This document shows positions 7,447 to 12,368 of a stretch of 12,368 bases of DNA, in pieces; position 1 is the first letter of the stretch, and each line of letters opens with the position of its first letter. This DNA comes from Candidatus Krumholzibacteriia bacterium (lineage in GTDB: Bacteria; Krumholzibacteriota; Krumholzibacteria; WVZY01; JAKEHA01), in contig JAOTVO010000051.1 of NCBI GenBank assembly GCA_029863355.1, forward strand, positions 1 to 12,368, written 5' to 3'. The translations under genes were made by a program, and so were the position numbers. The notes under the pieces are model-generated. The model made no database searches and was not told the DNA's origin. It saw only the letters and a list, made by a program, of their open reading frames with translations.

Positions 7447-8523
7447 TTGATCGATCGCGACAGCGTCGAGCGCGCCCTGCGAGAGGTGCGCGACATCTAC
7501 GGCAACGCCGACATCGTCTCCGCCGGTCGCCTCGAGCAGGTTGGCATCGCCGGCGGCGAGGTCACTCTCGGGCTGCACCTGCCGACGGACGACGCGGACG
7601 TGAAACGCGACGCCGAGGGCGCCTGCCGCCGCGCGGTGAAGGCGCTCGCTGGCGTCTCCGGCGTCACCATTATGACGCGCGGTTCCAAGCCGAAGCTCGA
7701 AGCGGCCACCGGACAGGCGCCGCCGCGGGCGCAAAGCGCCAGCCCCTTCGACGATCAAGCGCCCATCGAGGGCGTGCAGAACATCATCGCGGTGTCCTCG
7801 GCCAAGGGTGGAGTGGGGAAGTCCACCGTGTGCGTGAACCTGGCCCTGGCGCTCGCGCGACCGGGCGCGCGGGTGGGAGTGATGGATGCCGACGTGTACG
7901 GGCCCAGCGTGCACCTGCTCCTCGACGTGCGCGACCGCCCCCAGGAAGGGCGCAAGAAGGAGATCGCCCCCGTCGTCAAGGACGGCCTGGCGCTCATGTC
8001 GCTCGGGTTTCTCACCGAGCGCGACCGCCCCGTCATCTGGCGCGGACCGATCGTGATGGGCGTGGTGAAGAAGTTCCTGCAGGACGTCGACTGGGGCGAG
8101 CTCGACTACCTCGTCGTCGACATGCCGCCGGGCACCGGTGACGCGCAGCTCACGCTCGTGCAGACCGTGCCCATCACCGGCGCCGTCATCGTCACCACTT
8201 CCTCGGAGCTGGCGCTCGTCGACGCCGAGAAGGGCCTGCAGATGTACCGGACGGTGGGGGCTCCGGTCCTGGGCATCGTGGAGAACATGAGCTACTTCGC
8301 CTGCCCGCACTGCGGCGAGCGCACGGAGATCTTCAGCCGGGGCGGCGCGCGCGAGTTGGCCGCAAGGCTGGGCACGGAGTTTCTGGGCGAGATCCCCCTC
8401 GACCCCATCGTCCGCGAGCGGGGAGACGCCGGAGTTCCCATCGTCAAACACGCCCCCGACTCGATTCCTGCGCAGGCGTTCTTCGCCATCGCGGAGCGCG
8501 TGCGCGCGCTGTGCCCGGCGTAG
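7447..8523 (+). CDS. mrp: Mrp/NBP35 (ApbC)-type P-loop ATPase, iron-sulfur cluster carrier
   Basis: A 358-residue cytosolic Mrp-family ATPase. The family binds a bridging [4Fe-4S] cluster between subunits and passes it to apo-proteins, using ATP. The N-terminal region (about 1-80) is a MIP18/DUF59-like domain. A short linker leads to the deviant Walker A SSAKGGVGKST (117-127, signature Lys120 and Lys125), then MDADVYGPSVHLLL, the switch DMPPGTGDAQLTL, and the CPHC cluster-binding pair Cys286/Cys289 after VENMSYF. All are diagnostic. The start is TTG, supported by an AGGA five bases upstream and a promoter at 7378-7407. The MIP18-like domain is divergent: the usual Asp-Pro-Glu turn is absent and replaced by YGNADIVSAG. 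Downstream, 36 bases separate it from the phosphatase gene, so the two may be co-transcribed. The ATPase identity is secure; cluster carrier activity is inferred from the family. Confidence 0.93.
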   Translation: MIDRDSVERALREVRDIYGNADIVSAGRLEQVGIAGGEVTLGLHLPTDDADVKRDAEGACRRAVKALAGVSGVTIMTRGSKPKLEAATGQAPPRAQSASPFDDQAPIEGVQNIIAVSSAKGGVGKSTVCVNLALALARPGARVGVMDADVYGPSVHLLLDVRDRPQEGRKKEIAPVVKDGLALMSLGFLTERDRPVIWRGPIVMGVVKKFLQDVDWGELDYLVVDMPPGTGDAQLTLVQTVPITGAVIVTTSSELALVDAEKGLQMYRTVGAPVLGIVENMSYFACPHCGERTEIFSRGGARELAARLGTEFLGEIPLDPIVRERGDAGVPIVKHAPDSIPAQAFFAIAERVRALCPA

Positions 8524-8559
8524 GCGCGCTGAGACACTTCCCCTCCGGAGCGAAACGCA

Positions 8560-10317
8560 GTGACCACCGACGAAAGACTGGCTGCTACGGCGCGCGAGCT
8601 GGCCGCGCTGGTCGAGTCCGGCCGCGCCCTGAACGCCACCCACGAGCATCAGCGCCTCCCGCACGTCATCATGCGCATCTTCCGCAGGGCCTTCGCCGCG
8701 GAGGCCGTCCTGCTGCTCCTGGTGGACGAGGAGGGCGAGTACGTGGTCTTCGAGGCGGTCAGAGGCAAGCGCGACCAGCGCCTGCGCGGCGTGCGCATTC
8801 CCGTGGGGCAAGGCGTGGCGGGAACCGTCGTGCGTGACGGCAAACCGCTGCTCGTCGCGGACGCGCGCGGCGACCGCGGGGTGTCGCTGGCCCTCGAGCG
8901 CAAGCTCGGCCTGCGCCCGCGCACCATCCTCGCCGTGCCCCTCGTGCACCAAGGCGACGTCATCGGCGTGGTCGAGGCGGTCAACCGGCGCGGCAACGCG
9001 CCCTACGCCGAACACGACCTCGTCCTGGCGCAGGCGGTGGGCGAGCACATCGCCACCGCCGTGGCCGGCGCGCGCCTGCGCGAGCGGCTGCGCCGCCTGG
9101 AGCTGGAATACTCGCTCTTCGCCCGCGTGAGCGAGTCGATGGGCAAGTCGCTCACCCTGGACGAGGCGCTCAAGCGCATCCTCAGGAACCTCAAGCGCCT
9201 GGTGCCGTACGACGCGGCCGCGATCTTCGTGCTCGACCGCGAGCGGGGCGCGATCGTGAGCATGCTCAGCCGCGGCTATCCCAGGGGGTCGGAGGCGAAG
9301 CTCGACCTCAAGATCGACGAGGGTGTCGTGGGGCTCGCCGCGCGGAAGCAAGAGGGCTTGATCGTCGACGACGTCCGCGCGTACGAGCTCTACGTCAACG
9401 CACGCCCGCGCACGCGCTCGGAGATGGTAGCCCCCATGGTGACTCGCGATCGGCTCATCGGCCTGTTCAACCTCGAAAACGACCGCGTTGCCGCCTACAA
9501 GCCGGCGGATCTGCGGCTGCTCCAGACCTTTGCGGCGCAGGCGGCCGCCTCCATCGAGCGCGCACACCTCTACGAGGAGCAGCAGGAGATGCGGGAGATC
9601 CAGGACGAGCTGCGCGTGGCGCGCACCGTGCAGGAGTTCTTCGCACCGCTGCGCGCGCACGCGGTAGGCGGATACCGGATCGCGGGGGTGAACTTTCCGT
9701 CCCTGGAGGTCAGCGGCGACTACTACGACCACTTTCCCGTGCGCGGCGGCCTGGAGGCGTTTGCCATCGCCGACGTGGCGGGCAAGGGCGTGCCCGCCTC
9801 GATCATCATGTCGTGCTTCCGGGCCACGCTGCACACGGTGGCTCCCTATCTCACCAGCGCCCGCCAGATCGCCGCCCGCGCCAACCAGATCCTCCTGGAA
9901 ACGGTGCGCCCCCAGGACTTCGTCACCGCCTTCATCGGCGTGTTCGACCCAAACACCGGCGAGCTGACCTACTGCAACGCCGGCCACAATCCGCCGTTCT
10001 TGATGTCGCCCGACGGAACGCATCGCGCCCTCGAGGTGGGCGGCCCGGTGCTTGGCGTCTTCGAGGACCCGCCGCTGCAGGAGGGCCGCCTGCGCGTGGA
10101 CGACGAGGTGCTCGTGTGCTACACCGACGGCGCCATCGAGGTGCGCAACGTTCGCGACGAGGAGTACGGCGAGGCGCGCCTGCTCGAATCCCTGCGGGGC
10201 CACTTCGCGCTCACGCCGCACCAGCTCTGCCGCGCGCTCCACGCCGATCTCAAGACGTTCATCGGTCGCGCGCGCCAGAGCGACGACATCACCTACCTGG
10301 TGCTCCGGCGCAAGTAA
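8560..10317 (+). CDS. GAF-GAF-PP2C (RsbU/SpoIIE-type) serine phosphatase
   Basis: A 585-residue soluble sensor phosphatase with a GTG start and GGAG nine bases upstream. GAF 1 spans about 28-172 and GAF 2 about 190-340. A helical linker follows (337-362, with the RsbU-like ELRVARTVQEFFAPL), then a PP2C-type phosphatase domain (about 365-585). Metal-binding acidic residues are in place: Asp387 in SGDYYD, Asp405 in ADVAGKG, Asp523 in TDG, and Asp575-Asp576 in SDDIT. NAGHNPPFL is also typical. Such enzymes dephosphorylate STAS-domain anti-anti-sigma factors in partner-switching pathways, and the GAF domains sense small molecules or redox state. No STAS protein, RsbW-like kinase or sigma factor is encoded nearby, so the target must lie elsewhere or be different. 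It follows mrp by 36 bases on the same strand with no clear promoter between, so an operon is likely. There is no transmembrane segment. Identification is secure; ligand and target are unknown. Confidence 0.94.
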   Translation: MTTDERLAATARELAALVESGRALNATHEHQRLPHVIMRIFRRAFAAEAVLLLLVDEEGEYVVFEAVRGKRDQRLRGVRIPVGQGVAGTVVRDGKPLLVADARGDRGVSLALERKLGLRPRTILAVPLVHQGDVIGVVEAVNRRGNAPYAEHDLVLAQAVGEHIATAVAGARLRERLRRLELEYSLFARVSESMGKSLTLDEALKRILRNLKRLVPYDAAAIFVLDRERGAIVSMLSRGYPRGSEAKLDLKIDEGVVGLAARKQEGLIVDDVRAYELYVNARPRTRSEMVAPMVTRDRLIGLFNLENDRVAAYKPADLRLLQTFAAQAAASIERAHLYEEQQEMREIQDELRVARTVQEFFAPLRAHAVGGYRIAGVNFPSLEVSGDYYDHFPVRGGLEAFAIADVAGKGVPASIIMSCFRATLHTVAPYLTSARQIAARANQILLETVRPQDFVTAFIGVFDPNTGELTYCNAGHNPPFLMSPDGTHRALEVGGPVLGVFEDPPLQEGRLRVDDEVLVCYTDGAIEVRNVRDEEYGEARLLESLRGHFALTPHQLCRALHADLKTFIGRARQSDDITYLVLRRK

Positions 10318-10323
10318 CGCCGG
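10305..10323. terminator. Possible bidirectional hairpin at the convergent gene ends
   Basis: CCGGCG at 10305-10310 and CGCCGG at 10318-10323 flank a 7-base loop holding the phosphatase TAA. The hairpin lies directly at the meeting point of two convergent genes, so it could act in both directions. It has no T-tract and a short stem, so this is weak. Confidence 0.3.
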
Positions 10324-10324
10324 C

Positions 10325-11932
10325 TCAGTCGACTGGGATCAGAATCAGGCCCTCGTTGTTGCGGATGGTCGCCTCGGTGACGACCGCGCCCAGCGTGCCG
10401 TCCGCCTGCAAGACCGCGTAGGAGCCGTCGAGCGGGTGCGTGGTGATCGAGCGGTCGTCCACCACCGAGCCCTCCGGCAGCATCTTCACGATGACGAGCG
10501 CGTTGGTGAAGCGCCGGGCGAAGACGCGGTAGGTGAGGCCTCCGTCGTAGGGATCGGCTCCGCTGGCGAGGAGGTAGTGTTCGGTGGTGCCGGCCTTGCC
10601 GTCGAAGTCGACCCGACCCGGCGGCACCGGCGCCGGCTGCCCGACGTCGAACGTCACCGCCTCGTTCCACTGCCAAGCGGAGAGCGGACCGGCCCCCTGG
10701 TGGCCGTTCACCGTCTCGTAGAGGTAATAGGTGTGCCGGTTGTGCAGGAGGTAGTAGAGGGCGAGCGTGAAGAGCCGGCCTCGGTCGGAGCCGGCGCCGC
10801 CGCCGCCGAGGTCGTGCACGCCCAGCACGCGCCGGCCGAGCGCGCGCGTCTGGCGCACGACGGCGGCCACCGCGTGCTCGTAGTCCCGCTCGTAGGTGAT
10901 GCAGCGCGTGGGACCGAGCGTCGGCGATGCATAGCCGCGGTAAGTCACCCACACCTGGGCCCAGGCCCACGGCGTGGTCTTCTGGATGTTGCGCGCGACG
11001 AGGTTGTTGTTGTTGAGGAACGACGCGTGCCCGTAGTTGATCAGAAGGTCCGCCGGAAAACCGAGGCGCGCCGCCAGCGCCTGGGCCATCTCCGGGTAGA
11101 GGGTCTCGAAGGCGCGCGCGTAGGGGTGGTAGTCGTCGTTGGGCAGCCCCCAATACTCGTGCGTGTGCGCGAGCAGGCCCTCGTCGAATTGCGGATAGTG
11201 AATGGCGTTATCCACGATGATGCCGTCCATGGGACCGGTCGCGAACGAGACCCCGTAGTACGAGCCGTCCAGGAGCGCGGCCATGTGCGCCGCGATGAAG
11301 AGCCGCATCGGCGCGTGCTCCACGTTGGCCATGTAGAAGATCGTGCTGCCCCCGCCGTAGAAGCCGACCGCGCGCGACTGGTAGCGCGCCACGGCCGACG
11401 CCGACGGCGTGGGGCCGCCGGGAACCCACCCCGGCACGCGGCCCGGGGGGTAGCCGCCGACGAGCACGATGGATTCCCACGTGGGCACGTCGACGTCCTC
11501 GCGGTAGTGCAGGTAGAAGTCCTCCGGATCGTAGCCGTGCGCGATCGCCCAGTCGCTGGCCGTCGGCGGTACGTCGTCGTAGCGGTGGTAACGAATGTTG
11601 ATGTACTCGAAGAGCCGGACGTGGGGGTTGACGGCGCGGAACGCGTCGACGTGGCCGGCCACGAACGCGATCAGCACGTCGTTATGGGCGGCGCGCCACG
11701 AGGCCTCGTTGCCGTCCAGGTGCGGACGGAAGAGCGCAGACGCCGTCTGGATGTGCGGGTACAGGGTCGGGGCCAGCGGCTGGCACCCGCCCGCGCCGCA
11801 TTCCTCGCCCGCCGGGCAAGCCAGGTCGGTCACGCACCCCCCCGTCTCTTGCAGCGGCGCGGTGCTCGGCGAGCACGCCGCCCCCAGGACCAGCATGGCC
11901 GCCACCAGTGCGTTTCGCGATAACCCGTTCAT
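10325..11932 (-). CDS. Exported glycosidase-like protein with cysteine-rich N-terminal segment
   Basis: A 535-residue exported protein. I chose the ATG at 11932 because a signal sequence begins there (NALVAAMLVLGAAC); a TTG at 11971 would add 13 residues with no signal features. Cys20 after LGAA may be a lipid-modified cysteine, although Gly rather than Leu at -3 makes the lipobox imperfect. A compact segment with Cys33, 39, 45 and 50 follows (CPAGEECGAGGC), like the short Cys-rich tags of some deltaproteobacterial surface lipoproteins. The body resembles uncharacterised TIM-barrel glycoside hydrolases: VRLFEYINIRYHRYD, MDGIIVDNAIHYPQFDEG with Asp236 and Asp241 as possible active-site or substrate residues, and YPEMAQALAARLG...LLINYG. 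The C-terminus (RRFTNALVIVKM to GLILIPVD) looks like the beta-sandwich that closes many such enzymes. Substrate unknown. The gene converges on the phosphatase gene and is divergent from the glycosyltransferase gene. The Shine-Dalgarno is poor (GAAGAG abuts the ATG). Confidence 0.6.
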   Translation of the reverse strand: MNGLSRNALVAAMLVLGAACSPSTAPLQETGGCVTDLACPAGEECGAGGCQPLAPTLYPHIQTASALFRPHLDGNEASWRAAHNDVLIAFVAGHVDAFRAVNPHVRLFEYINIRYHRYDDVPPTASDWAIAHGYDPEDFYLHYREDVDVPTWESIVLVGGYPPGRVPGWVPGGPTPSASAVARYQSRAVGFYGGGSTIFYMANVEHAPMRLFIAAHMAALLDGSYYGVSFATGPMDGIIVDNAIHYPQFDEGLLAHTHEYWGLPNDDYHPYARAFETLYPEMAQALAARLGFPADLLINYGHASFLNNNNLVARNIQKTTPWAWAQVWVTYRGYASPTLGPTRCITYERDYEHAVAAVVRQTRALGRRVLGVHDLGGGGAGSDRGRLFTLALYYLLHNRHTYYLYETVNGHQGAGPLSAWQWNEAVTFDVGQPAPVPPGRVDFDGKAGTTEHYLLASGADPYDGGLTYRVFARRFTNALVIVKMLPEGSVVDDRSITTHPLDGSYAVLQADGTLGAVVTEATIRNNEGLILIPVD

Positions 11933-12078
11933 CTCTTCGGAAAAGAAATGGTGTCTTGGAGAAACCTGCAACAGCCGTGCCGCACAATCTGGCGTGGCGG
12001 GTCGTTCCCGGTCCGTCCGGGGGAGGGGGCGGCGAACCCCGTGGTTCCCCAGAAAGGCGTGGCGGCGCCCAGCGCCGG

Positions 12079-12087
12079 TGGTAGAAT
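12079..12087 (+). promoter_or_regulatory. Extended -10 element for the glycosyltransferase gene
   Basis: TGGTAGAAT fits TG-n-TATAAT with one mismatch in the hexamer. No -35 box is recognisable 16-18 bases upstream, as is usual for extended -10 promoters. The start would fall near 12094, about 28 bases before the ATG at 12122. A 6-bp inverted repeat, GGTAGA (12080-12085) and TCTACC (12091-12096), covers this element. Confidence 0.4.
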
Positions 12088-12096
12088 CGGTCTACC
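12080..12096. repeat. Inverted repeat overlapping the -10 element
   Basis: GGTAGA and TCTACC form a perfect 6-bp dyad with a 5-base centre (ATCGG), lying on the proposed -10 and start site. It could be a repressor site or a small 5' hairpin. Short dyads also arise by chance in GC-rich DNA. Confidence 0.3.
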
Positions 12097-12121
12097 CGAC
12101 CATGCGGGATCAACGAGTCCG

Positions 12122-12368
12122 ATGGAAGCCACCCCGACCGAGGTCAGCCGGCGAGCGGACCCCGCGGCGCCGGACGGCGCGCGTCGCGTCGTATTCGTCT
12201 CTTCGCTCCTGCGTTTCGGCGGCGGCGAGCGCTGGATGCTCGACACCGCCGAGCGGCTGCGGGCGCGGGGGCGCGAGGTGCGCCTGGTGGCGCGGCCCGG
12301 GAGTGCCATCGGCGAGAGGGCGCGCGCGCGTGACCTTCCGCTCACCACCGTTCAGATGCGCGGCGACT
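12122..12368 (+). CDS. GT4-type (GT-B fold) glycosyltransferase, N-terminal part (partial)
   Basis: The frame from the ATG at 12122 is open to the right edge (82 complete codons), so the gene continues outside the window. After about 20 variable residues it reads RRVVFVSSLLRFGGGERWML, the first beta strand and glycine-rich loop of the acceptor-binding half of GT-B enzymes. Then come AERLRARGREVRLVARPGSA and a second strand/helix ending LTTVQMRGD. This order (strand, G-G-x-E-R, helix, R-G-H/R-E-V, R-P-G-S) is typical of family 4 glycosyltransferases that build cell-surface polysaccharide or lipopolysaccharide from nucleotide sugars. The catalytic E-x7-E region lies beyond the edge, so sugar specificity cannot be judged. 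It is divergent from the glycosidase-like gene. The Shine-Dalgarno is weak. Codon usage is like its neighbours. Confidence 0.85.
   Translation, partial: MEATPTEVSRRADPAAPDGARRVVFVSSLLRFGGGERWMLDTAERLRARGREVRLVARPGSAIGERARARDLPLTTVQMRGD

Larger units (their letters stand above)
11933..12121. promoter_or_regulatory. Divergent intergenic region
   Basis: This 189-base spacer must hold the promoters for both the glycosidase-like gene (- strand) and the glycosyltransferase gene (+ strand). For the + side there is an extended -10-like sequence (12079-12087). For the - side I see only a TTGCAG-like element near 11967-11972 without a good -10. No RNA gene or repeat array was recognised. Confidence 0.4.

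Noticed and set aside
7393..10242. Very long antisense open frame (949 codons) opposite mrp and the phosphatase gene
   Set aside because: It is rich in Arg, His, Val and Ala with no recognisable domains and is exactly antisense to two confidently identified genes. GC-rich codon bias explains the lack of stops.
11003..11016. Short GTT trinucleotide run in the glycosidase-like gene
   Set aside because: It simply encodes four asparagines on the - strand and is too short to be a notable microsatellite.
10052..11923. Plus-strand frame of 623 codons opposite the glycosidase-like gene
   Set aside because: It begins inside the phosphatase gene in a wrong frame and has shadow-type composition. The - strand frame has a signal peptide and domain-like sequence.
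1..12368. CRISPR array, tRNA, rRNA, insertion sequence or phage genes
   Set aside because: No spaced direct repeats, tRNA-like cloverleaf, rRNA-like segment, transposase motif or phage gene was seen on reading both strands.

Overview
The window is a GC-rich bacterial chromosome segment with strong G/C preference at codon third positions. It carries seven intact or edge-truncated genes on the + strand, one gene on the - strand and one gene remnant. The best taxonomic clue is the C-terminus of the secreted protein at 3981-6092. It carries the motif NVPNPFNPTTRIRYSL followed by a FlgD-like/type-A-sorting-like beta domain, a hallmark of Fibrobacteres-Chlorobi-Bacteroidetes-type and related candidate phyla. 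Together with the high GC this suggests a lineage such as Candidatus Eisenbacteria or Krumholzibacteriota. That placement is an inference from one protein style, not a phylogeny.

Layout. (1) 1-3702: the end of one RND-family inner-membrane permease, then a complete second RND permease overlapping it by 4 bases (ATGA). This is an efflux operon with two tandem permeases whose upstream part, probably including the periplasmic adaptor, lies outside the window. (2) 3701-3871: a start-less C-terminal stump of a beta-propeller-like repeat protein, a gene remnant. (3) 3890-6092: a clear sigma70-like promoter with a dyad over its -35 box, driving a 703-residue secreted beta-helix/FN3-like surface protein with a C-terminal sorting-like domain, followed by a strong hairpin terminator. 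(4) 6176-10317: a co-oriented signalling/maintenance block. It holds a FIST sensory-domain protein, an Mrp/NBP35-type P-loop ATPase (iron-sulfur carrier) with its own promoter and a TTG start, and a GAF-GAF-PP2C (RsbU/SpoIIE-type) phosphatase. (5) 10325-11932, - strand: an exported protein, probably a lipoprotein, with a short cysteine-rich N-terminal segment and a body resembling uncharacterised TIM-barrel glycosidases. It converges on the phosphatase gene with only 7 bp between the stop codons. (6) 12122 to the end: the first 82 codons of a GT4-type glycosyltransferase, transcribed divergently from the glycosidase-like gene.

How they may work together: the RND pair is a self-contained export system. 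The beta-helix protein is probably a cell-surface or secreted product. FIST and GAF-GAF-PP2C are both sensory proteins and may belong to one signalling neighbourhood with Mrp between them, but no anti-sigma kinase, STAS antagonist or sigma factor is visible to complete a partner-switching circuit. I did not find a convincing new multi-gene system. The most unusual items are the propeller remnant, the altered proton-relay residues and loop insertion in the second RND permease, the hairpin immediately before the FIST start, and the cysteine-rich glycosidase-like protein.
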